DNA of 55,047 nucleotides from Clostridiales bacterium. Its GTDB lineage: Bacteria; Bacillota; Clostridia; Lachnospirales; Lachnospiraceae. The position numbers and the translations under genes were made by a program. This document shows, piece after piece, positions 16,877 to 24,437 of the stretch (positions are counted from its first letter, which is position 1; the number at the start of each line of letters is the position of its first letter). The stretch lies in contig JAAYNV010000044.1 of NCBI GenBank assembly GCA_012520645.1, positions 1 to 55,047 of the forward strand, read 5' to 3'. Under the pieces are notes generated by a model, which was not told the origin of the DNA, made no database searches, and was given only the letters and a program-made list of their open reading frames with translations.

Positions 16877-18241
16877 ATGAAGCGTAAATTACTCAGTGCA
16901 GTTTTATCCGTAGCAATGATGGCAACCTTACTCGTAGGATGCGGAAATTCGAAAGCACCGGCAGCGGATGCACCGGCAGGTGATACAGCAGCAAAGCAGG
17001 AAGCAGCGCCGGCAGGTGATGCAGAAGCTGCACCGGCAGCAGAAGGTGGAAATACACTGACCGTATGGTGTTGGGATCCTGCATTTAATATTAACGCAAT
17101 GAAAGAAGCAGAGAAAGTTTACCAGAAGGATCATCCGGATTTTACATTGAATGTAATCGAAACACCATGGCAGGATATCCAGACAAAGCTGACAACCGCA
17201 GCTACTTCCGGACAGCTTGATACTTTACCGGATATCTTCTTAATGCAGGACAATGCGTTCCAGAAAAACGTAATCAGTTATCCGGATGCTTTCGCTGATT
17301 TGACAGCAACTGGAATTGATTTTACACAGTTTGCAGAAGCAAAGGCTGCTTATTCTGTAGTAGATGGCAAGAATTACGGCGTTCCGTTTGATAACGGTGC
17401 AGTTGTTGCAGCTTACAGAACAGATATTTTAGAGCAGGCTGGTTTTACAGTAGATGATTTCACAGATATCACATGGAGCGAGTACCTTGAAAAAGGTAAA
17501 GTCGTTCTGGAAAAGACAGGTAAGCCGTTACTTTCCTGCCAGGCTGGTGAATCTGATGTTATCTGTATGATGTTACAGTCCGCTGGAGGAAGCTTCTTTG
17601 ACGCAGAAGGAAATCCGGCCATGACAGATAATGATAAGTTAAAAGAAGTTATGAACGTATATTCTGAACTTGTAAAAGCAGGCGTCTTGGTAGAAGTAAA
17701 TGACTGGGATCAGTACGTAGGTACCCTGAATAACGAAACCGTAGCAGGTACTATCAACGGATGCTGGATTATGGCTTCCATTCAGTCAGCAGAGGATCAG
17801 TCCGGAAAATGGGCTATCACAAATATGCCGAAGCTTGAGAATGTAGATGGTGCTACAAACTACTCCAACAACGGTGGTTCCAGCTGGGCAGTAACAAGCA
17901 ACTGTAAGAACCTTGAGCTGGCAGCAGACTTCCTTGGAAGCACATTCGGCGGCAGCACAGAACTGTATGACAATATCATTTCTACAGGCGCACTTGCAAC
18001 CTACTTACCGGCAGGAAGCTCTGACGCATATGCAGCACCGTCCGAATTCTTCAGTGGAGATGCAGTTTCCAAGAAGATTACAGAGTTCGCAGGCAAGACT
18101 CCGAGCAACAACACAGGTGTTTACTACTACGAAGCACGTGACGCTGTAGCAGTGGCAATTACCAACGTGGTAGCTGGTGCTGACATTGATTCCGAACTTC
18201 AGGTAGCACAGGATACTGTAAGCTTTGCAATGGGTCAGTAA
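16877..18241 (+). CDS. ABC transporter sugar-binding lipoprotein
   Basis: A 454-residue MalE-like binding protein. The signal peptide 'MKRKLLSAVLSVAMMATLLVGC' ends in a lipobox (Cys22), followed by an Ala/Pro/Gly/Glu-rich flexible linker to about residue 58. The mature domain opens 'NTLTVWCWDPAFNINAM' and includes 'TLPDIFLMQDNAFQKNV'. A strong ribosome site (GGGAGGAAACAAG) precedes it. It is first in a LacI-controlled operon with two permeases, a 612-residue unknown protein, a zinc-ribbon protein and a GH53 enzyme, so galacto-oligosaccharides are its likely ligand. Its codon choices are those of a highly expressed gene. Confidence 0.93.
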   Translation: MKRKLLSAVLSVAMMATLLVGCGNSKAPAADAPAGDTAAKQEAAPAGDAEAAPAAEGGNTLTVWCWDPAFNINAMKEAEKVYQKDHPDFTLNVIETPWQDIQTKLTTAATSGQLDTLPDIFLMQDNAFQKNVISYPDAFADLTATGIDFTQFAEAKAAYSVVDGKNYGVPFDNGAVVAAYRTDILEQAGFTVDDFTDITWSEYLEKGKVVLEKTGKPLLSCQAGESDVICMMLQSAGGSFFDAEGNPAMTDNDKLKEVMNVYSELVKAGVLVEVNDWDQYVGTLNNETVAGTINGCWIMASIQSAEDQSGKWAITNMPKLENVDGATNYSNNGGSSWAVTSNCKNLELAADFLGSTFGGSTELYDNIISTGALATYLPAGSSDAYAAPSEFFSGDAVSKKITEFAGKTPSNNTGVYYYEARDAVAVAITNVVAGADIDSELQVAQDTVSFAMGQ

Positions 18242-18307
18242 TTAATCTGTGGGACAATATGCCAAAGAGACAGGAACAGGCTTCTTTGGTGTAGAATAGA
18301 AAGGGGA

Positions 18308-18337
18308 TTGTGCCGGACAAAGAAATGTCCGGCACAA
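18308..18337 (+). promoter_or_regulatory. Perfect 12-bp stem-loop after the binding-protein gene
   Basis: TTGTGCCGGACA and TGTCCGGCACAA form a perfect 12-bp stem with a six-base loop. No T-run follows, so it is more likely an mRNA-stabilising or partial-stop element that sets a high binding protein to permease ratio than a full terminator. Confidence 0.75.
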
Positions 18338-18359
18338 CCACTATAAAGGAGGCAGTCAG

Positions 18360-19253
18360 GTGAAAGAAAAGAAGAAAAAATTTACATTGAGCCAGAAGCA
18401 TAATGCGACAGGATGGGCATTCCTGACTCCCGCAGCACTTCTGATCGTGATCATGAGCTTTGTGCCGATGGTCAAAGCATTGATCTTATCCTTTAAAACG
18501 GGTGTCGGCGCCAATATGAAATGGGCCGGACTATACAACTACGCAAGAATGTTTCAGGATTCGGTTTTCCGTCAGTCCTTATTTAACAACTTTTTCTATC
18601 TGATCATACAGGTTCCGATCATGCTGGTGTTAGCGCTTGTTCTGGCGTCTATGCTGAATAACAAGAACCTGCGTTGCGAGGGTTTGTTCCGTACAATGAT
18701 CTTTTTGCCATGTGCGACTTCCCTTGTATCCTATGCCATTATCTTCCGTTCTTTGTTTGCGGTAGATGGTTTTGTCAATACCGTGCTGATTAAAATGGGT
18801 ATTCTGAATACCGGTTATAATTTTCTGGGGCATCCATGGAGCGCAAGAATCATCATTATCATAGCACTTGTCTGGAGATGGACCGGATACAACATGGTAT
18901 TTTATCTGTCGGGTCTGCAAAATATAGAATATTCTGTTTATGAAGCAGCCAAGATCGACGGAGCTTCTCCGTTCCAGACATTCTGGAAGATCACGGTTCC
19001 ACTTTTAAAGCCGACCATTCTGTTAACCACGATCATGTCAACAAATGGTACATTGCAGCTGTTTGATGAGTCTGTCAACTTGACGAACGGCGGACCGGCA
19101 AATGCAACGATTACAATGTCCCATTACATATATAATATGTCCTTTAAATATGTGCCGAACTTTGGATATTCCGCAGCGATGTCCTACCTGATCCTCATTC
19201 TGGTAGCAGTTCTGGCATTTGTACAGATGAAAGTAGGTGATAAGCGTGACTAG
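18360..19253 (+). CDS. ABC sugar transporter permease, MalF type
   Basis: A 297-residue six-helix membrane protein starting at GTG, with AAGGAGGCAGTCAG upstream. The EAA loop 'VYEAAKIDGASPFQTFWKITVPLLKP' lies near residues 195-220. The early segment 'WAFLTPAALLIVIMSFVPMVKALI' is typical of MalF/UgpA-class permeases. It pairs with the next gene, which it overlaps by eight bases. It forms the channel for the preceding binding protein and has no dedicated ATPase gene nearby. Confidence 0.92.
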   Translation: MKEKKKKFTLSQKHNATGWAFLTPAALLIVIMSFVPMVKALILSFKTGVGANMKWAGLYNYARMFQDSVFRQSLFNNFFYLIIQVPIMLVLALVLASMLNNKNLRCEGLFRTMIFLPCATSLVSYAIIFRSLFAVDGFVNTVLIKMGILNTGYNFLGHPWSARIIIIIALVWRWTGYNMVFYLSGLQNIEYSVYEAAKIDGASPFQTFWKITVPLLKPTILLTTIMSTNGTLQLFDESVNLTNGGPANATITMSHYIYNMSFKYVPNFGYSAAMSYLILILVAVLAFVQMKVGDKRD

Positions 19254-20055
19254 AAAAATCAGAAATTTTGGAATGTATTTCTTTTTAACGGTTGTATCGC
19301 TCCTTTCCGTATTCCCGCTTTATTGGATGGCTGTTGCGGCGACTAATAAGAGTGTGGATGTAATCCGTGGAACGTTGATTCCGGGTACTTATTTAGTAGA
19401 AAACTTTAAAAATCTGCTTTCCCTTGCCAAGGTGGGTCCGGCGATGACGAATTCCTTTAAGTATGCGATTGTGTGTACCCTTGCATCGTTGCTGGTATGT
19501 TCTCTGGCAGGCTACGGATTTGAAATTTACCATGATAAGATAAAGGACGGTGTGATGTCCATTATCCTGCTTGCGATGATGGTTCCGTTTGCAGCAACGA
19601 TGATTCCGTTGTTCCAGATGTTTTCATCCGCGCATTTGTTGAACAGTACACTGGGCTTTATTTTACCGAGTATTTCTACCCCGTTTTTGATCATGATGTT
19701 CAGACAAAGTGCAAGATCCTTCCCGCACGATATTATTGAGGCGGCAAGAATCGACGGACTAAGCGAGATCGGGATTTTCTTTAAAATGTTTTTCCCGACG
19801 ATGCGTTCCACCTATGCGGCAGCTATGACAATTACCTTCATGAATGCCTGGAATAACTATTTATGGCCTAAGGTTATCATGATGGATGAAAACAGTATTA
19901 CGATGCCGATGCTCATTGCTAACCTGACAGAAGGCTATACAACGGATTACGGCAGTCTGATGCTTGGTGTATTCTTATGTACGATTCCGACGGTCATCAT
20001 TTTCTTCTTATTACAGAAGAGCTTCGCAGAAGGTATTACAGGTGCCGTAAAATAA
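19246..20055 (+). CDS. ABC sugar transporter permease, MalG type
   Basis: A membrane permease of 269 residues if started at the GTG at 19246, which is preferred because AGGTG lies six bases before it. A GTG at 19237 would add three residues. The EAA loop 'IIEAARIDGLSEIGIFFKMFFPTMRS' sits near residues 166-191. It has six hydrophobic segments, as in MalG. It overlaps the end of the partner permease gene, so the two are translationally coupled. Unusually, 'FFPTMRS' replaces the common 'PLLKP'-like ending of the loop. Confidence 0.9.
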   Translation: MTRKIRNFGMYFFLTVVSLLSVFPLYWMAVAATNKSVDVIRGTLIPGTYLVENFKNLLSLAKVGPAMTNSFKYAIVCTLASLLVCSLAGYGFEIYHDKIKDGVMSIILLAMMVPFAATMIPLFQMFSSAHLLNSTLGFILPSISTPFLIMMFRQSARSFPHDIIEAARIDGLSEIGIFFKMFFPTMRSTYAAAMTITFMNAWNNYLWPKVIMMDENSITMPMLIANLTEGYTTDYGSLMLGVFLCTIPTVIIFFLLQKSFAEGITGAVK

Positions 20056-20100
20056 ATCGAATCAAAATGAAAAATAAAAGAAGAGGAGATCCAGAAAATC

Positions 20101-21939
20101 ATGGATAAGTTTATTGTAAATATTATCCATCGCCCGGAGATGGTGCCGGAATATTCCGCTACTGTGACCGGCCATGGAAAGGAAGAAAATATCGGCGATA
20201 AGAAGCTGTTAACAGAATCCCTTGACATTTTCAAGACACAGCAGATGTTAGCCCACAAATATGGATTAAAGACCACAATTCAGATGACCTATGCCAGCCT
20301 TTTTAATGACGAGGCAGTAGAGCTTGCAAAGGAACATCATGAGAAGTACGGAGATGAGATAGCCTTGTCCTTACTGGGACTTCCGTGTGAGGAGTTCCGT
20401 GAGAAATATAAGACCAAGGATTTCTGCATCTGGATGTTTTCCATGGAGGATAAAATGTCTATTGTGGATGATGTGTTTGGTAAGTTCCATGATCGTTTCG
20501 GCTTTTATCCTGAATCGACCGGCTCCTATTATATGGATGCGGAACTGACCAATTATATCAAAGAGAAGTATCCGATGGTAAAATGTGCGGTTGCAACCTG
20601 TTGGGAGGAAGGACCGAAGGCTTACCATACCTGTAATAATTCATGGTATACCCTGTTTGATGGTGGTCCATGGAATCCGTGGATTCCGTCCAAACAAAAT
20701 ACACATGCTCCTGCAGCCAATGAGGCGGAAGACTCCGGTATCGTAGCGATTCCCCACTTATCCCGTGACCTGATCGCATGCTATGACGGCAACGGCTCCA
20801 ACTTCGGAACGCATCCGCAGAACGTGCTGCGCGGTATGATTTATGATACCGAAAAGTGGGAGTATCCGTATCTGTACAACCTGATCGATCAGTACAGACA
20901 TCTGGAAAAATACAACAACGGTTATGCTTACAACATGATGTTTGTAGGTCCCGGATGGATGAATAAGATGGGACGTTGGGAGGCACCATATGAGCTTCTT
21001 TACAAGTCCTATGAGGATGGCTGTGCTTATTACGGTAAGTTAAAGGAAGAGGGCAAGCTTGTGGACATGACCATGTCCGAATTTGCAGATTACTACCGAC
21101 AGAAAAAGCACTATACCGAGCCGGAATGTGCGCTCTGGAAGGATATTCTTTATGGCTCCGACAAACAGCTTTTCTGGTACTGTGATCCGTACATGAGAGC
21201 ATGTGTCAACATGGATCAGGGCGGTGCGATTGTAGATCTGCGTCCTTATGCAGCAAAGTTAAAATGGGAAGTTGGTATTGGAACGAAGCATGTGCAGGAT
21301 GCGTCTTATCCGTTCCTGATTCAGGAAAAATACCGTGCCGGTTACTTTACGCACTATGCGGGAGAAGGAACGGTCAGAAGTGCAAAGCTGTCCCATAATG
21401 GAGAAGAAGTGGACTTATGCCTGTGCCGTACGAAGGCAAAGTTCTCGGAAGAGGGAAAGACCAGAATTCTGACCCTGGATCCGGTAGACATTGAATTCTA
21501 CGATTTGACTGTGACTTTGCAGACCAAGCTCTATTTTGAGGAGGGCAGTTCCAATATCCGTATTGAGAGAAATATTTTAAGCATGAGTGATCCGGATGCG
21601 GAAGTGGAACTGAACGAGTACATGGTAGCATGCTATGGTACAACCGAGTATCCGGAGGATATGACCTGTGTGAAGCTTTCCTGTGAAAAGGGCAGTGAGA
21701 CAAAGAGCATCGATTATGCTTATAAGTGCCGTGAAGAATCCATGCAGGGTGCAGACCGTGTAGAAGCAGTGATTCCGGCGATTGAAACAAAGGTATCTCT
21801 GACCACTGACAAGGCGGACGCAACCGGCTACATTAAGGAAGGCTATGCGTTCTCACCGATGTTCACATTAGGATATACGACGACGCTGAAAGATAAGGAG
21901 GTAATTTCCACATGGCTCAATCTGGAAAAGGCAAATTAA
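20101..21939 (+). CDS. Unrecognised 612-residue protein of the galactan locus, putative carbohydrate-active enzyme
   Basis: I do not recognise this protein. It has no signal peptide or membrane helix, so it is probably cytoplasmic. The first half (about 1-330) reads like an alpha/beta barrel: 'KFIVNIIHRPEMVPEYSAT', 'GLKTTIQMTYASL', 'EIALSLLGLP', 'FGFYPESTGSYYMDA' and 'VKCAVATCWEEGP' resemble successive strand ends carrying acidic and aromatic residues. 'GGPWNPWIPSKQNTHAP' is rich in Trp/Pro, as in sugar-binding clefts. The second half (about 340-612) is beta-rich ('VDLCLCRTKAKFSE', 'DIEFYDLTVTLQTKLYFEEGSSNIRIERNI'), like an accessory sandwich domain. It lies between the permeases and a GH53 galactanase in one LacI-controlled operon. 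A new or rare glycoside hydrolase, lyase or deacetylase is plausible but unproven. Confidence 0.6.
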   Translation: MDKFIVNIIHRPEMVPEYSATVTGHGKEENIGDKKLLTESLDIFKTQQMLAHKYGLKTTIQMTYASLFNDEAVELAKEHHEKYGDEIALSLLGLPCEEFREKYKTKDFCIWMFSMEDKMSIVDDVFGKFHDRFGFYPESTGSYYMDAELTNYIKEKYPMVKCAVATCWEEGPKAYHTCNNSWYTLFDGGPWNPWIPSKQNTHAPAANEAEDSGIVAIPHLSRDLIACYDGNGSNFGTHPQNVLRGMIYDTEKWEYPYLYNLIDQYRHLEKYNNGYAYNMMFVGPGWMNKMGRWEAPYELLYKSYEDGCAYYGKLKEEGKLVDMTMSEFADYYRQKKHYTEPECALWKDILYGSDKQLFWYCDPYMRACVNMDQGGAIVDLRPYAAKLKWEVGIGTKHVQDASYPFLIQEKYRAGYFTHYAGEGTVRSAKLSHNGEEVDLCLCRTKAKFSEEGKTRILTLDPVDIEFYDLTVTLQTKLYFEEGSSNIRIERNILSMSDPDAEVELNEYMVACYGTTEYPEDMTCVKLSCEKGSETKSIDYAYKCREESMQGADRVEAVIPAIETKVSLTTDKADATGYIKEGYAFSPMFTLGYTTTLKDKEVISTWLNLEKAN

Positions 21940-22127
21940 ATTACAGATGCCCGTCCTGCTTTATGCGTGATTTGGACATCGATATGTTTTATGATAAGGA
22001 CAAAAAAGAATATTATTGTATCCGCTGCCAGTATACAGGAACGGAAGAGGATGTGCTTGCCAAAAATGAAATGGTAAGATTTCGTTACAGAAGGATTGCG
22101 GACAGAATTACAAATTTTGATGATTAA
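21912..22127 (+). CDS. Zinc-ribbon micro-protein
   Basis: A 71-residue protein with two CxxC pairs ('CPSC' at residues 13-16 and 'CIRC' near 36-39), the layout of a four-cysteine zinc ribbon, followed by a basic helical end 'VRFRYRRIADRITNFDD'. It overlaps the 3' end of the 612-residue gene by 28 bases in another frame, and AAGGAGG lies about 10 bases before its ATG, which supports translation. It lies 21 bases before the GH53 gene. The function is unknown. Its place in the operon suggests a link to the enzyme genes or a coupling role. Confidence 0.75.
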   Translation: MAQSGKGKLNYRCPSCFMRDLDIDMFYDKDKKEYYCIRCQYTGTEEDVLAKNEMVRFRYRRIADRITNFDD

Positions 22128-22148
22128 GGTGCAAAAAGGGTGGAAAAG

Positions 22149-23252
22149 ATGTTTATCAAAGGAATGGATGTATCCAGTTTAAGAGAAGTGGAAAAGTGCG
22201 GCGGCGTATTTTTCGACCAGGGGGTGAAAGAAGATCTCTTTTCCATCCTGAAACGCTACGGAACAAACAGTATCCGTCTCAGAGTGTGGAACGATCCACG
22301 CTCTGAGGAGGGATATACCTATGGAGCCGGTGGAAATGATCTGGCGACTTTTTTAGAACTGGCAGGCAGGGCAAACCGGAACGGTATGGGTGTGCTGTTG
22401 GATTTACACTATTCTGATTTCTGGACTGATCCGGGGAAACAGTTTATCCCAAAGGAATGGAAAGGGAAAACGGTAAAACAACTGGAAGAAGCAGTGTATC
22501 AGTATACGGTGGAAATCATGAAGCAGATCAAGACCCGCGGAATCCGTCTGGATATGGTGCAGGTTGGAAATGAGGTCACAAACGGGTTACTCTGGCCGTA
22601 TGGAAAAGTACCGGAATATGATAATATCGCAAGGTTTTTGAATGCCGGAATCAGAGGGGTGCGTGCCATTGATACGGAAATTCCGGTTATGATTCATCTG
22701 GATTGCGGCTGCGATCAGGAAACCTGCCGTGTCTGGTTTGATGAATTTACAAAGCGGTGTGAGGATTTCCAGGTCATAGGACTGTCTTATTATCCTTTCT
22801 GGCAGGGGACACTGGAAGGTCTGGCAGAGAATATGAAATTTTTGGCAGAACGCTACGGAAGAGATGTTGTCGTGGCGGAGGTGTCCATGGGGCATACGCT
22901 GACAGATTATGCGGACTATGAAAAGCTGAGTGATGATGAAAGAAAAGGCATGGCGACCAAACCGCATCTGGCAGAAAAAGTGCCGTTTGCTATGACGCCG
23001 GAGGGACAGAAGGCATTTATGCAGGTGTTTCTTGAAAAGATACAGTCTGTGCCTGACGGAAAAGGAAAAGGCTTTTATTATTGGGAGCCGGCGTGGCTTC
23101 CGGTATCCGGTTCCGGATGGGCAACCTGGGAAGGGCTGGCTTATATTGAGGACAGAGGACCGTGTGGAAACGAATGGGCGAATCAGGCGCTGTTTGATTA
23201 TGACGGAAATGCTCTTCCTGCACTTGAAACCATCAGGGATTTTCAGGCATAA
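22149..23252 (+). CDS. GH53 endo-beta-1,4-galactanase, cytoplasmic
   Basis: A 367-residue glycoside hydrolase family 53 enzyme, which cuts beta-1,4-galactan. Key features are 'FIKGMDVSSLREVE' at the start, 'SIRLRVWNDP' (41-50), the acid/base E142 in 'VQVGNEVTNGLLWP' and the nucleophile E244 in 'VVVAEVSMGHT'. The ATG at 22149 is chosen because AAGGGTGG lies five bases upstream; a GTG at 22140 is also in frame. There is no signal peptide, whereas well-known GH53 enzymes are secreted, so it should act on galacto-oligosaccharides brought in by the operon's importer. It is the last gene before a strong terminator. Confidence 0.92.
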   Translation: MFIKGMDVSSLREVEKCGGVFFDQGVKEDLFSILKRYGTNSIRLRVWNDPRSEEGYTYGAGGNDLATFLELAGRANRNGMGVLLDLHYSDFWTDPGKQFIPKEWKGKTVKQLEEAVYQYTVEIMKQIKTRGIRLDMVQVGNEVTNGLLWPYGKVPEYDNIARFLNAGIRGVRAIDTEIPVMIHLDCGCDQETCRVWFDEFTKRCEDFQVIGLSYYPFWQGTLEGLAENMKFLAERYGRDVVVAEVSMGHTLTDYADYEKLSDDERKGMATKPHLAEKVPFAMTPEGQKAFMQVFLEKIQSVPDGKGKGFYYWEPAWLPVSGSGWATWEGLAYIEDRGPCGNEWANQALFDYDGNALPALETIRDFQA

Positions 23253-23280
23253 CGAAATATGTGATTGAAAAAAGATTCAG

Positions 23281-23323
23281 AGGACAGGAAATACTGCGTT
23301 TGCAGCGTTCCCTGTCCTTTTTC
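23281..23323 (+). terminator. Rho-independent terminator after the GH53 gene
   Basis: AGGACAGG pairs with CCTGTCCT, with an inner CTGC/GCAG hairpin, and ends in TTTTTC. It closes the LacI-controlled operon. Confidence 0.85.
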
Positions 23324-23390
23324 TTGCGGATTTAGAGAGGGTATCGTATAATGGAAAAAATGGAAAATTAAGTTATCGCGTGTACGGGCA

Positions 23391-23427
23391 CAAAAAACAA
23401 AAGCACCAGGCTCGCACCTGATGCTTT
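23391..23427 (-). terminator. Rho-independent terminator of the candidate small RNA
   Basis: On the minus strand AAAGCATCAGG pairs with CCTGGTGCTTT (10 of 11 Watson-Crick or wobble) around TGCGAG, followed by TGTTTTTTG. Confidence 0.75.
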
Positions 23428-23493
23428 CGTTTGTGTAAAAGGGGAATTCTTCCGGAATTGCTAATTAGCAAGCTCAATGTCACCATCGAGCAT
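23391..23493 (-). ncRNA. Candidate small RNA, about 103 bases
   Basis: The gap between the GH53 and TetR genes holds no gene but shows small-RNA structure on the minus strand. A promoter-like pair is TAGACA (23523-23528), a 17-base spacer and TAATAT (23500-23505). Downstream come a perfect 8-bp hairpin GCTCGATG/CATTGAGC closed by GTGA, a GNRA tetraloop, then TTGCT-AATT-AGCAA, and last a terminator hairpin (23400-23427) with a T-rich tail. The GNRA loop and T-tail exist only in the minus-strand reading. A ten-codon frame begins at the predicted start site but lies inside the first two hairpins. No known RNA family was recognised. Confidence 0.6.
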
Positions 23494-23634
23494 ATCTATA
23501 TATTAAAGCATGTCTTGTTGTTTGTCTATAATTATTTTGATAAGAAATAACAATATATTAGCGTAATTTGAAAAATAAAAACGGGAAAGTGGTATGAAAT
23601 AAAACGATTTTGCAATGGAGAAGGGAAGAGAACT

Positions 23635-24264
23635 ATGAAAAAACAGCCGGAAATCACAATGCAGACGAGAACGAATTTAAAGAAAGCGTTTTGGAAGCTG
23701 TATGAGAAAAAGAGTATTGAAAAAATTACGGTAAAAGAAATTACAGACCTGGCAGGCTATAACCGGGGAACTTTTTATCTTTATTATAAGGATATTTATC
23801 AGATTACGGATGAGGCAGAGCAGGAACTGATGGAGGAAATTGAAGCTTATATTGAGCAGAGAAGAATCAGGAAAAAAGATAAAGATAAAAAGGAAATGCT
23901 TGAAACTATGCTGGAGACGATGCTGCAAAGCTACCATAAATATCAAAAATATCTGGATATTCTGTTTGGACCGCACGGAAATCTGGGATTTTTTAATAAA
24001 TGGAAAGAACAGCTGAAACGGATTGCAGGAGAAGAAGCGAAAAAGAGGGGGATTTTCGAAAAGGAGGAGGTTATGGAACTGTTTTTAGAATATCATGTAT
24101 CCGGGGCAATAGCGCTGGCGCGTTATTTTATGGAGCAGAGACCGGATATTTCCAAAGAAAGTCTGCTTGAATTGCTGCAGATTTTTGAACGGTTTCATAT
24201 GCCGCCTGTGTATGATTACAACCTGTGGGAAAAGGATGACTCAACAGAAGATATTAATTGTTGA
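23635..24264 (+). CDS. TetR/AcrR family transcriptional regulator
   Basis: A 209-residue TetR-type repressor. Residues about 8-55 form the DNA-binding domain ('TRTNLKKAFWKLYEKKSIEKITVKEITDLAGYNRGTFYLYYKDI'). The rest is a helical ligand and dimer domain that is rich in charged residues ('RRIRKKDKDKKEML'). A promoter and a 28-bp near-palindrome follow directly after the gene, before an RND efflux operon, so repression of that pump, relieved by a toxic ligand, is the likely role. The start follows GAAGGGAAGAG. Confidence 0.92.
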   Translation: MKKQPEITMQTRTNLKKAFWKLYEKKSIEKITVKEITDLAGYNRGTFYLYYKDIYQITDEAEQELMEEIEAYIEQRRIRKKDKDKKEMLETMLETMLQSYHKYQKYLDILFGPHGNLGFFNKWKEQLKRIAGEEAKKRGIFEKEEVMELFLEYHVSGAIALARYFMEQRPDISKESLLELLQIFERFHMPPVYDYNLWEKDDSTEDINC

Positions 24265-24293
24265 TTGATAAGGAAAAACATTATAATTATAAT
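24265..24293 (+). promoter_or_regulatory. Promoter of the RND efflux operon
   Basis: TTGATA, a 17-base spacer and a perfect TATAAT start right after the TetR stop codon. The transcript should begin near 24300, inside the palindromic operator. Confidence 0.8.
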
Positions 24294-24298
24294 AAGAT

Positions 24299-24326
24299 TT
24301 CACTAAACAACATGTTGAGTAGTGAA
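24299..24326. promoter_or_regulatory. Probable TetR operator
   Basis: A 28-bp near-perfect palindrome, TTCACTA-N14-TAGTGAA with the core CAACATGTTG; 24 of 28 bases match their reverse complement. It covers the predicted transcript start of the efflux operon, the usual site for TetR-type repression. Confidence 0.8.
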
Positions 24327-24437
24327 TTATAAAATGTTTCTAAAAAAAGCACGAAAGTACTTTACTTTACCAGAGTAAAGGGAGTATTTTAGATAAGCAG
24401 GTAAAATGATAATGACAAGATGTAAGAGGAGCGTAAG

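Noticed and set aside
23464..23493. A ten-codon frame 'MLDGDIELAN' at the predicted start of the candidate small RNA
   Set aside because: It would be leaderless, has no ribosome site and lies within two stable hairpins; a structured RNA explains it better.
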